A DNA stretch of 9,326 bases, from contig JAHLLU010000057.1 of assembly GCA_020444005.1 (NCBI GenBank), positions 1-9,326 on the forward strand, given 5' to 3'. Position 1 is the stretch's first letter. Each line of letters starts with the position of its first letter. The stretch is from an archaeon (GTDB lineage: Archaea; Thermoproteota; Bathyarchaeia; TCS64). The notes below the pieces were generated by a model that did no database searches, was not told the origin of the DNA, and saw nothing but the letters and a program-made list of their open reading frames with translations. This document shows, piece by piece, positions 1-6,477 of the stretch. Made by a program: the position numbers and the translations under genes.

Positions 1-2
1 AA

Positions 3-272
3 AAACACCTAGCACTAGAAAAACAGGCACTGGATAACGCTAACAAGATACTAGGTAAAGCTTGGGTAGATGAAAACAAGGGGCTCAAAGGCTTGCTACA
101 ACTGTGGAGAGATGATGAAAAACGACACCACCGAGCCATCAAAGACCTATCAAGCAACACATATCTGAGACTTGCAAGCAACGACATGGTAGCCCTATTC
201 CGAGGCGAAGAGTTCCTAGAAGAACGATACAGGAAAGCAAAAGAGTTCAAGGAAAAACAGAGGAACTCTTAA
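3..272 (+). CDS. C-terminal part of a probable ferritin-like helical protein (partial)
   Basis: An open frame enters from the left edge (first full codon at base 3) and ends at TAA 270-272, giving 89 residues of a protein whose start lies outside the window. It is very rich in Lys, Glu, Arg and Leu and looks wholly helical. Around residues 36-42 it reads DDEKRHHRAIKDL, containing an E-x-x-H pattern followed by a second His. This is the type of motif found in the last helix of ferritin-like or rubrerythrin-like four-helix bundles, where Glu and His bind a di-iron centre. The tail after about residue 60 is strongly charged (EERYRKAKEFKEKQ). Membership of the ferritin-like superfamily is an inference from this short motif; the N-terminal helices that should carry the other metal ligands are missing. 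Another helical protein is possible. A T5 run just after the stop may end transcription. Confidence 0.65.
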   Translation, partial: KHLALEKQALDNANKILGKAWVDENKGLKGLLQLWRDDEKRHHRAIKDLSSNTYLRLASNDMVALFRGEEFLEERYRKAKEFKEKQRNS

Positions 273-276
273 CCCC

Positions 277-281
277 TTTTT
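277..281 (+). terminator. Possible oligo-T terminator after the ferritin-like gene
   Basis: A T5 run preceded by C4 lies 5 bases after the stop codon. Archaeal RNA polymerase can terminate at T-rich tracts without a hairpin, and I see no strong hairpin here. The tract is short, so the call is weak. Confidence 0.3.
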
Positions 282-330
282 GCCGTCTCTGGGACACTTA
301 TCCGCTATTTTGTTCCACCCGAATCAGCCG

Positions 331-340
331 ATAATATTAA
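331..340 (+). promoter_or_regulatory. Putative box A (TATA) of argF
   Basis: ATAATATTAA lies about 33-42 bases before the ATG at 373. In archaea transcription starts about 25 bases after the centre of box A, which would be near 360-364. The resulting leader of about 10 bases contains AGGGA (365-369 region), a weak Shine-Dalgarno-like element. This placement favours the ATG at 373 over the in-frame GTG at 352, which would lie upstream of the transcript start. Confidence 0.45.
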
Positions 341-372
341 ACCTTTAATCTGTGTCTATATCAGGGACCGAA

Positions 373-1311
373 ATGAGTATGAAAGACCGTTTCCAGGGCA
401 AAGACTATCTTACTCTTATGGACTGGAAACCAGAAGAGATCAAATACATTCTTGATGTCTCCGCTGACTTTAAACGCCAGCGCTTGATGAAGCAGCGCCA
501 CGAGTACCTTGCAGGCAGAACAGTCGCCATGGTATTCGAGAAGCACAGCACCCGAACAAGGTTCAGCTTCCAAGCAGCCATCGCCCATCTAGGCATGCAG
601 AGCTTCTACAGCACACCCCAGACGATGCAGCTAGCACGTGGCGAGCCCATCAAGGACACAGCCCGTATCCTAGACAGGTACTGTGATGGTTTGGTGCTGA
701 GGACCTATGGACAAGATGTCGCTGAAGAGTACGCTGAGTACATGGACAGCCCAGTAATCAACGCATTAACCGACCTAACACACCCATGCCAAGGCTTAGC
801 CGATATGCTGACCATGCGTGAACATAAAGGACACCTCAAGGGATTGAAGGTAGCCTACGTTGGTGACCCATGGAACGTATGCCAGAGCTTGATGGTTGGC
901 AGCAGTTTAATGGGTATGGATATGTATGTCGCAGTACCCAAAGGATGGGCGCCAAACGAGAAGATTATGAAGTTCGCCACCGAGAACGCAGCCGACAGAG
1001 GTACCCAGATGGTTGTAACCGACGACATTGAGGAAGCATTCACTGGAGCAGATGTTGTCTACGCAAACACATTCCACAGCATGGGACACAAGGATATCGA
1101 GGAACGTAAGAAGGCATTCGCCAAGTATCAGGTAAATGATGAGACAATGGCTATGGCTGACAAGCACGCGATATTCATGCATTGTCTACCGGGCTACCGT
1201 GGAGAAGAGATGACTAACAGCGTCATTGAGGGTCCACAGAGCGCCGTGTTTGATGAGGGCGAGAACAGGATGCACACAGAGAAAGCCGTGTTGGCTCTCT
1301 TCATCCAATAA
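373..1311 (+). CDS. argF: Ornithine carbamoyltransferase
   Basis: Cytosolic enzyme that transfers the carbamoyl group of carbamoyl phosphate to ornithine, giving citrulline, in arginine synthesis; the reverse direction can operate in arginine breakdown. The 312-residue protein has usual length. The carbamoyl-phosphate motif STRTR is at residues 59-63, HPCQ at 137-140, the nucleotide-fold-like DPWNVCQSL at 165-173 with the conserved Asn168, the ornithine loop SMG at 236-238, and the catalytic HCLP at 270-273 followed by RGEE. SMG argues for ornithine rather than putrescine or N-acetylornithine carbamoyltransferase. One oddity: the Asp normally four residues before the SMG Ser (TDxWxSMG), which contacts the ornithine alpha-amino group, is Asn232 here (ANTFHSMG). 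I chose ATG 373 because the family normally begins close to this point and the putative promoter sits just before it; GTG 352 and ATG 379 are alternatives. No carbamoyl phosphate synthase or other arg gene adjoins it. Confidence 0.93.
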   Translation: MSMKDRFQGKDYLTLMDWKPEEIKYILDVSADFKRQRLMKQRHEYLAGRTVAMVFEKHSTRTRFSFQAAIAHLGMQSFYSTPQTMQLARGEPIKDTARILDRYCDGLVLRTYGQDVAEEYAEYMDSPVINALTDLTHPCQGLADMLTMREHKGHLKGLKVAYVGDPWNVCQSLMVGSSLMGMDMYVAVPKGWAPNEKIMKFATENAADRGTQMVVTDDIEEAFTGADVVYANTFHSMGHKDIEERKKAFAKYQVNDETMAMADKHAIFMHCLPGYRGEEMTNSVIEGPQSAVFDEGENRMHTEKAVLALFIQ

Positions 1312-1313
1312 TA

Positions 1314-1323
1314 TTTTCTTTTT
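1314..1323 (+). terminator. T-rich terminator after argF
   Basis: TTTTCTTTTT begins two bases after the argF stop codon. Such a tract is typical of intrinsic archaeal termination and separates argF from the next transcription unit, whose own box A follows within 12 bases. Confidence 0.6.
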
Positions 1324-1334
1324 ATTACATACAA

Positions 1335-1344
1335 TTTATTATAT
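1335..1344 (+). promoter_or_regulatory. Putative box A of the exported-protein pair
   Basis: TTTATTATAT closely resembles the archaeal TTTATATA consensus. Its centre is about 27 bases before the ATG at 1367, so transcription would start at or within a few bases of the start codon. No Shine-Dalgarno sequence is visible, which fits a leaderless message. It probably drives both genes 1367-1891 and 1892-2356. Confidence 0.6.
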
Positions 1345-1366
1345 CTAGTTTTTCTAAAGTTCAATT

Positions 1367-1891
1367 ATGCGTGATGGTCTTCTAGTTTCCGCGTTCCTAA
1401 TATTATCCGGGATCTTGATCTTTAACGCTTCAGCGGATTATCCAAGTGAAATAATATCGAGCGGTGGTGACCCAGTTTACAGCTGTGAAACTATCGCGGA
1501 TTTGTACTCCGAGTCAAATCTAGTAATCAGAGGCAAACCAGTAAACATCGAGATATATTACCAGAATACTGTTGACGCAACATATCAGGTAGAGGTGCTT
1601 GAAGTATGGAAAGGCACATGTGAAGCGTTCATAGAAGTATCTACAGCAAACAAGGGGTTTCTGAATAAACATTCACCAACTTTATCTGAGGAGGAGCTTG
1701 AGCAGTGTGAAGTCATACTGTTTCTATCTAAAAACAAGCTCGAGACAAGGGTAATTGATGTTAACCGAGGCTTTTTCGTGATAAACAATGACGTTGTCTA
1801 TAGCATTGGGGTTATTGATAAGGATTTTAAAAGTTTAACAAATGGACTGCATGACCCTTGCACATTAGATGACTTCAATCTGGGGAATTAG
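1367..1891 (+). CDS. Small exported protein of unknown function, copy 1
   Basis: I do not recognise this 174-residue protein. Residues 4-22 form a hydrophobic segment ending in a small-residue Ala-Ser-Ala stretch, which looks like a cleavable Sec signal peptide with the mature protein starting near residue 23-25. The mature part is acidic and appears beta-rich. Four Cys remain after the signal (40, 85, 114, 165), an even number that would allow disulfides outside the cell. Landmarks are IADLYSESNLVIRG (43-56), a Y-x-V-E-V-L-E-V-W-K-G strand (73-83) and CEVILFL (114-120). The order 'SNLVIRG, alternating strand ending in K-G, then D/E-x-I-L-F-L' is shared with the next gene, so the two are paralogs. 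It loosely recalls secreted OB-fold-like (TIMP/netrin-type) domains, but that is only an impression. The start is leaderless behind a good box A. The last codons lead straight into the downstream ATG. Confidence 0.8.
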   Translation: MRDGLLVSAFLILSGILIFNASADYPSEIISSGGDPVYSCETIADLYSESNLVIRGKPVNIEIYYQNTVDATYQVEVLEVWKGTCEAFIEVSTANKGFLNKHSPTLSEEELEQCEVILFLSKNKLETRVIDVNRGFFVINNDVVYSIGVIDKDFKSLTNGLHDPCTLDDFNLGN

Positions 1892-2356
1892 ATGAAAAAA
1901 CAGGACTTACTAGTATTCTTATTGATTTGTTTGACCGCTTTATCATTTCAATTCCCAGAGTCACACACTAAAAACAGTGATTCAGGTATTCCCACATCAA
2001 TAACTGACCTACGAAATCTCTCAAACCTAGTTATTAGAGGATACTTTCTAGATTTGGAGTCAGACTCAGATCTAGTAGAAATACACGTTGATGTTGTCTA
2101 CAAGGGTAAATGCGGTGAGATAGTCTATATAAGAAGATTAGAGCTACAGAACTTGGGGCAATTTGAAAACGGTGACCTAATCCTATTCCTCAGACCCTTA
2201 GGGAAAATAAACTCGTTAATGGGAACATGTAGTGTCTACAATATAGTTGATAATCAAGTCTTCAACTGCATAGAACTTATGAAAGATACTCAGTCGCATT
2301 TTTCAATAAATGGCATGCTGTTATGTGATTTTATTGAAGAATATCTAACTTCTTGA
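1892..2356 (+). CDS. Small exported protein of unknown function, copy 2 (paralog of upstream gene)
   Basis: This 154-residue protein has a typical signal peptide: Lys-Lys at 2-3 followed by a hydrophobic stretch to about residue 20, with cleavage probably before the polar region at 24-32. Its ATG follows the TAG of the upstream gene with no base between, so translation is probably coupled; GGGG at 1882-1885 may act as a weak ribosome binding site. Shared landmarks with the upstream protein are ITDLRNLSNLVIRG (37-50), VDVVYKGKCG (67-75) and GDLILFL (94-100). A Cys two residues after the K-G (74) and a C-terminal Cys (145) also line up with Cys85 and Cys165 of copy 1; two further Cys (113, 126) differ. 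There is no transmembrane anchor after the signal, so the product is probably secreted or held at the cell surface by a partner. The function is unknown. Confidence 0.8.
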   Translation: MKKQDLLVFLLICLTALSFQFPESHTKNSDSGIPTSITDLRNLSNLVIRGYFLDLESDSDLVEIHVDVVYKGKCGEIVYIRRLELQNLGQFENGDLILFLRPLGKINSLMGTCSVYNIVDNQVFNCIELMKDTQSHFSINGMLLCDFIEEYLTS

Positions 2357-2370
2357 GTTTACCAGTTAAC

Positions 2371-2378
2371 TTATGTAC
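2371..2378 (+). promoter_or_regulatory. Possible box A of first MFS gene
   Basis: TTATGTAC lies with its centre about 27 bases before the TTG at 2402. The core TATGTAC recurs before the second MFS gene (3719-3725). As a TATA element it is only a fair match, and the function is inferred from position and recurrence. Confidence 0.3.
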
Positions 2379-2401
2379 AATAGATACCTAGTGGTTCCGT
2401 T

Positions 2402-3697
2402 TTGAACTTAATCGAGGACATCCGTGACAGATTCGGCTTCATGAGAGGTAATTTAACCATTCTCATGATCCGACAGGTAATCGGGATGTTCTTCAGAAGA
2501 ATGGTGCTAACATACGCTAGTCTATTCATCCTTGTGGTGGGTGGAACCAGTGGCCAGATAGGGCTAGTAAACAGTGTTCGCCCATTGGCTGGATTATTTG
2601 TCTTCCCTATCGCGGGATATTTGACAGATAGAATTAGCCGTGTTAAACTAATCGCTTTAGCTGATATTCTCAGTGGATTCAGTATGGTGCTATACGTTTT
2701 TGCGCCGAGCTGGGAATGGATAGCATTAGGGGCTCTCGTTCAAGGATTCATGGTGTTTAGTTTTCCACCTACGTCAGCCATGTTAGCTGATAGTCTTGAG
2801 CCACAGAATCGAGGTATTGGAATTTCCTTGATGACCGGTTTGTCGAACGCTGTTGCTTTGTTAAGTCCGTATATCGCGGCCTCTGTCTTGGTATTGTATG
2901 GAGTGGAGCTTGGGATGCGTATTCTCTACGGCATATTTGGGCTTCAATACATTGTTTCAGCCCTACTAGTCTATTTCAAACTAAAAGAAGTAGGTGAAGT
3001 ACATTCAATGAGCAGTATGCCAAACGTGGTAACAATATTGACGGATACTTATTCTGGGGTACCTGAGCTTTGGCGTACTATCCCAAGAAGCGTGAAGGCT
3101 CTCAGTTTTGTTGTCTTGCTTGGGTTTATCAGTAATGGGATATCAAGCCCATTCTGGGTAGTTTACGTTACTGAGATCATCGAGTTATCCGAGGTAAACT
3201 GGGGCATAATACTTGTCTATGAGTCAGTTCTCAAAGTCATACTAACCATACCCAGCGGTATCTTAGCAGACAAACTTGGACGAACAAAAACCCTGTTAGG
3301 AGCCACAGTTATCTCGCTATTAACGTTACCAGCACTCGTTTTTGCATCTGATTTCAGAACTGTTCTATTGATAAGACTGGGGACTGCAATCGCAGGATCA
3401 ATGTTCATACCCGCTAGCTCGGCTCTTATGGCGGATTATACCCCCAGAGATATACGAGGTAAGGTTATGTCCGCTGTTGGGCGCGGTACCGTGCTTGTAG
3501 GTGCAGCAGGAGGAGGTACAGGTGGTCCGGGTCTAGGTTATCTGTTTGTTATCCCGGTTATGGTTTCTTCTTTACTTGGCGGTGTAATGTATGACCTGAA
3601 TCCTGCTTATCCTTGGTATGGTGTCGCGGTAGCTTCTCTTATTCAAGTATTATTGGTCATTTTCTTTATCCGCGACCCAGAGACAGCTGAAGAATAG
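2402..3697 (+). CDS. MFS transporter, 12 membrane segments (first of two paralogs)
   Basis: A 431-residue membrane protein of the major facilitator superfamily, probably a proton-linked exporter of small molecules; the substrate cannot be read from the sequence. Motif A appears in both halves: GYLTDRISRVKL (72-83) in the loop after helix 2 and GILADKLGRTKTL (286-298) in the loop after helix 8. The internal two-fold repeat is also visible in FPPTSAMLAD..P..RG (121-138) and IPASSALMAD..P..RG (336-353). A central hydrophilic loop spans about 193-230. Residues about 366-384 are a glycine-rich hydrophobic stretch (GAAGGGTGGPGLGYLF core) that makes the segment before the last helix about 19 residues longer than in the neighbouring paralog. 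The start is TTG: GTGG lies 7 bases upstream and residues before RGN are usual in such proteins; the next Met is residue 14 (ATG 2441). The C-terminal FFIRDPE tail is shared with the next gene. Confidence 0.88.
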   Translation: MNLIEDIRDRFGFMRGNLTILMIRQVIGMFFRRMVLTYASLFILVVGGTSGQIGLVNSVRPLAGLFVFPIAGYLTDRISRVKLIALADILSGFSMVLYVFAPSWEWIALGALVQGFMVFSFPPTSAMLADSLEPQNRGIGISLMTGLSNAVALLSPYIAASVLVLYGVELGMRILYGIFGLQYIVSALLVYFKLKEVGEVHSMSSMPNVVTILTDTYSGVPELWRTIPRSVKALSFVVLLGFISNGISSPFWVVYVTEIIELSEVNWGIILVYESVLKVILTIPSGILADKLGRTKTLLGATVISLLTLPALVFASDFRTVLLIRLGTAIAGSMFIPASSALMADYTPRDIRGKVMSAVGRGTVLVGAAGGGTGGPGLGYLFVIPVMVSSLLGGVMYDLNPAYPWYGVAVASLIQVLLVIFFIRDPETAEE

Positions 3698-3718
3698 ACT
3701 ATCCTGACGCTACAGGTC

Positions 3719-3725
3719 TATGTAC
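3719..3725 (+). promoter_or_regulatory. Possible box A of second MFS gene
   Basis: TATGTAC, identical to the core before the first MFS gene, sits 33-39 bases before the ATG at 3758. Transcription would begin near 3747, leaving a leader of about 10 bases. A T6 run at 3737-3742 in the same gap may end transcripts of the first MFS gene. Alternatively the two genes are co-transcribed. Weak evidence. Confidence 0.25.
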
Positions 3726-3757
3726 TATTACAAAGGTTTTTTAGTGGAAAACCGACA

Positions 3758-5083
3758 ATGACACGGGATACTAGAACAATAGTACCAGGTAGAAAAACTG
3801 TGGCATCAACATTCAGAACAGTATTCTCGAACAAAAACATCCTCGCCATCGGCACAACAAACATGCTATACCAAGTCTTCAACAGCCTATGGGACTTATG
3901 GTGGAGCCTATACCTCATTACACCAGTCGATGAAGGCGGATTAGGCACCCCTGCAACCATTGTTGGCATTTTGGCGACAATTCAAAACACTAGTCAGATC
4001 CTTTTCCAGCTTCCCGGTGGAGTTATCGCGGATAAGATTGGAAGAAAGAAGGTTATCGTGTTTGGTAGTGCTGTTAGGACTGTTGCGCCTTTCATCATGT
4101 TTTTGGCTAGGAGTTGGCAGATGGTTGTACCCGGTATAATTATGATGTCCATCGCCAGTTTGTATGGTCCAGCGTTTAACGCTCTAATCAGTGAGAGTAT
4201 TCCTAAGAAGAATAGAGCCGCTGGGTTCGGTGCTTACAGAATGTTTACCAGTATACCTCAGATTTTCATGCCCATAGTCGGTGGATACTATTTCGATTTG
4301 CTTGGTCTAGGTAAGGCGGTCCGTTATGGTTTATTGATGTTTACAGTAGCCATGGGAATAATCACGGTTACACGCCAAGTAGTACTCAAAGAGACTTTAG
4401 CTACCGAAGAAGCGAAAAATCAGAGCATGAACCCCTTCAACAAGGATGTTATAAATACCTTCAGACGCCAACCAAGAACCATCTACGCAATGCTCGCAGT
4501 AGCAGTAATGGGTGGAATCGCCATGAGAACAACTTGGACATTCCTCACACCATATGCCATCAATGTTGTGGGCTTAACAAACACTCAATACGGTACCCTA
4601 CAGAGTCTCGCCATGCTAATTTCAGTACCACTATACATGATCAGCGGAACACTCGCAGACAAGTACGGAAGATTCCCCTTCATACTTCTCGCAAGAGGAC
4701 TAGGACCATTCGACAGCCTAAGCCTATACCTTTTCAAAGACTATAATCAGCTACTATGGGCTTACGGAGTCATCGGTTTCGCAGGCGGACTCGGCGGAGG
4801 AAGGCTCAGAGGTGGAGGTTATATGGGCGGACCAGCATGGCAAGCATTGGTTGCAGATATAGTACCAAGCAGAGATAGGGCTAAAGTAATGGGCTTTATG
4901 GGTACGGTGTCTGGTGTCATAGGGTTACCGTTCCCGGCTCTGGGAGGCTGGTTATATGATAGTAACCCTGACTTGTTGCTGCTAGGTGGAAGTATACTGG
5001 AGATGCTATCTATTCCAATAATACTCTTCTTTATCCGTGATCCACCTAAAACAGAGGAACCTGATATAGAGGAAATATCGTAA
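3758..5083 (+). CDS. MFS transporter, 12 membrane segments (second paralog)
   Basis: A 441-residue major facilitator transporter, related to the preceding protein; substrate unknown, drug/metabolite export being the usual guess for this type. Motif A is present twice: GGVIADKIGRKK (87-98) and GTLADKYGRFP (297-307). The repeated pattern P-A-F/W-x-A-L-x-(A/S)-(D/E)-x-x-P-x-x-x-R is at 139-153 and 359-374. A charged N-terminal tail (1-25) and a central loop (210-240) face the cytoplasm by the usual topology. Residues 346-356 (GGGRLRGGGYM) look like an 11-residue in-frame insertion in helix 10: the coding DNA is bracketed by GGCGGA repeats at 4793-4798 and 4826-4831, and removing 33 bases restores a normal GFAGGL-GGPAW junction. 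Two Arg in a membrane helix are unusual. Base composition switches within the gene: C exceeds G on the coding strand near 3840-3900 and 4500-4800, the reverse near 4020-4400 and after 4860. The C-terminal FFIRDPP tail matches its paralog. Confidence 0.88.
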   Translation: MTRDTRTIVPGRKTVASTFRTVFSNKNILAIGTTNMLYQVFNSLWDLWWSLYLITPVDEGGLGTPATIVGILATIQNTSQILFQLPGGVIADKIGRKKVIVFGSAVRTVAPFIMFLARSWQMVVPGIIMMSIASLYGPAFNALISESIPKKNRAAGFGAYRMFTSIPQIFMPIVGGYYFDLLGLGKAVRYGLLMFTVAMGIITVTRQVVLKETLATEEAKNQSMNPFNKDVINTFRRQPRTIYAMLAVAVMGGIAMRTTWTFLTPYAINVVGLTNTQYGTLQSLAMLISVPLYMISGTLADKYGRFPFILLARGLGPFDSLSLYLFKDYNQLLWAYGVIGFAGGLGGGRLRGGGYMGGPAWQALVADIVPSRDRAKVMGFMGTVSGVIGLPFPALGGWLYDSNPDLLLLGGSILEMLSIPIILFFIRDPPKTEEPDIEEIS

Positions 5084-5087
5084 TTCG

Positions 5088-5105
5088 TTAGGGTTATTAA
5101 CCTAA
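5088..5105. promoter_or_regulatory. Palindrome overlapping the putative box A of the aminotransferase gene
   Basis: GGTTATTAACC (5092-5102) is a perfect 11-base palindrome around one central base; with one G bulged (5091) it extends to TTA/TAA flanks at 5088-5105. The inner TTATTAA is the best TATA-like sequence before the ATG at 5130, at about the right distance (centre about 33 bases upstream, leader about 6-8 bases). A dimeric repressor bound here would block TBP, so this may be an operator. As a hairpin it could also be a weak 3' end for the MFS gene, though no T tract follows. Confidence 0.35.
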
Positions 5106-5129
5106 TACGATACTGTATGCCGATGGAAT

Positions 5130-6470
5130 ATGACAAAGGTTCCTAACATTGTCACACCAATACCTGGTCCCAAGAGCCAGAAATTGATAAACCAGAGGAA
5201 TGAATACGTCCCAGCAGGTGTATACCTCGTCCAACCAGTCACAATCGCCAAATCACATGGTGCGGTTTTGGAGGACGTTGACGGAAACACCCTAATTGAC
5301 TTTACTTCTGGTATTGGAGTAACCAGCCTAGGACACTGTACACAAGAGATTGTTGACACAATCAGTGATCAGGCAGGTAAACTCATTCACAGTTGTATAC
5401 ACGTCGCAAACTACAAACCATACATTGACTTAGCGAAGAAACTCTGTGAGATCACACCAGGCACCCACAAGAAACGTGCATTGATGCTAAACAGCGGCTC
5501 TGAGGCTGTTGAGAACGCAGTCAAGATTGTACGTCAAGCAACTGGTCGCCCAAACATCATCAGCTTCGAGAACAGCTTCCACGGTAGAACCTATATGGCT
5601 ATGACCCTGACGGGTAAGGTTGACCCATACAAGATCGGCTTAGGTCCATTTGTACCCGGCGTCTACTTCACACCATTCCCATATGCGTACAGGTGTCCAT
5701 GGGGAACAACCGATAAAGAAGAATGTGGAAAGATGGCTATCGAGCACATCAAGCACAGCATCTTCAAGACACAGGTAGACCCTAAAACAGTTGGCGCAAT
5801 CATAGTTGAGGGTATACAGGGTGAGGGCGGATTCATTGACCCACCCAAGAACTTCTACCCCATGCTCAAAGAACTCTGTGATCACTATGACATCAAGCTA
5901 ATCGTAGATGAGGTCCAGACAGGTTTCGGCAGGACAGGCAAGATGTTCGCCATCGAGCACTATGGCGTCGTACCTGATGTAATCACCATGGCGAAAGCAA
6001 TCGCAAACGGCTTGCCTCTTAGCGCAGTTGTTGCCAGCGAGGAATTGATGGGAGATATTTACCCAGGTAGCCTAGGTGGTACCTATGGTGGTAACCCAAT
6101 CGCATGTGCGACCGCTCTCAAAGTAATTGAGATCATGGAGAGGGAGAAAATCCCAGAGCGCGCAGAGAAGATGGGTAAGAAGCTCAGAAAACAGTTAGAT
6201 GAGTTCAAAGAGAAATACCCAAAGATCGGTGATGTACGAGGCTTAGGTCCAATGCTAGCCTTGGAGTTCGTAAAGGATCGCAAGACCAAGGAGCCAGATA
6301 GTGAGACTAGTAGCGCTGTTATGAAAGAGTGTCTACAAAATGGTTTGATGACTCTAAAGGCAGGACTGTATAACAATGCCATTAGGCTACATCCACCGCT
6401 CATCATCGATGATGATCTACTTGAGACCGGTATGGGTATCCTAGAGAAAGCTATCAAGAAGTACGCCTAA
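5130..6470 (+). CDS. Class III PLP-dependent aminotransferase (GABA/ornithine aminotransferase family)
   Basis: A 446-residue fold-type I PLP enzyme. The pieces in order: GIGVTSLGH (61-69), phosphate-binding NSGSEAVENA (121-130), FHGRT (150-154), IVEGIQGEGG (225-234), the PLP-pyridine Asp260 in IVDEVQTGFGRTG, the Schiff-base Lys289 in MAKAIANGLPLSAV, GGTYGGNP (316-323) and the carboxylate-side R-L-x-P-P-L at 419-424. The PYAYRCPWG segment (184-192) is typical of the 4-aminobutyrate aminotransferase branch rather than the shorter acetylornithine (ArgD) type, which is about 380-400 residues. In Thermococcales, members of this archaeal branch have been shown to be ornithine omega-aminotransferases or amino acid racemases, so the substrate stays open. 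The coding strand is C-rich at third positions like argF, suggesting high expression. The gene has its own putative promoter/palindrome and a strong T-rich terminator. The ATG at 5130 is the only suitable start in the first 100 bases. Confidence 0.9.
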   Translation: MTKVPNIVTPIPGPKSQKLINQRNEYVPAGVYLVQPVTIAKSHGAVLEDVDGNTLIDFTSGIGVTSLGHCTQEIVDTISDQAGKLIHSCIHVANYKPYIDLAKKLCEITPGTHKKRALMLNSGSEAVENAVKIVRQATGRPNIISFENSFHGRTYMAMTLTGKVDPYKIGLGPFVPGVYFTPFPYAYRCPWGTTDKEECGKMAIEHIKHSIFKTQVDPKTVGAIIVEGIQGEGGFIDPPKNFYPMLKELCDHYDIKLIVDEVQTGFGRTGKMFAIEHYGVVPDVITMAKAIANGLPLSAVVASEELMGDIYPGSLGGTYGGNPIACATALKVIEIMEREKIPERAEKMGKKLRKQLDEFKEKYPKIGDVRGLGPMLALEFVKDRKTKEPDSETSSAVMKECLQNGLMTLKAGLYNNAIRLHPPLIIDDDLLETGMGILEKAIKKYA

Positions 6471-6477
6471 TATCCTA

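Noticed and set aside
352..372. GTG at 352 as the start of argF
   Set aside because: Adds seven residues not expected in the family and would lie at or before the predicted transcript start; ATG 373 fits better.
907..1182. 91-residue reading frame on the - strand inside argF
   Set aside because: Lies wholly inside a clear argF frame; low-complexity His/Cys/Val-rich translation, no start context, typical shadow of a biased coding strand.
4534..4746. 70-residue + strand frame inside the second MFS gene
   Set aside because: Out-of-frame shadow within a C/A-rich block; Arg/Thr/His-rich translation with no recognisable features.
4819..5359. Two - strand frames (about 105 and 85 residues) across the end of the second MFS gene and the start of the aminotransferase
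   Set aside because: Both are antisense to well-supported genes and have no family-like features or promoter.
6083..6457. 124-residue - strand frame inside the aminotransferase
   Set aside because: Ser-rich antisense shadow of a verified enzyme frame; no start signals.
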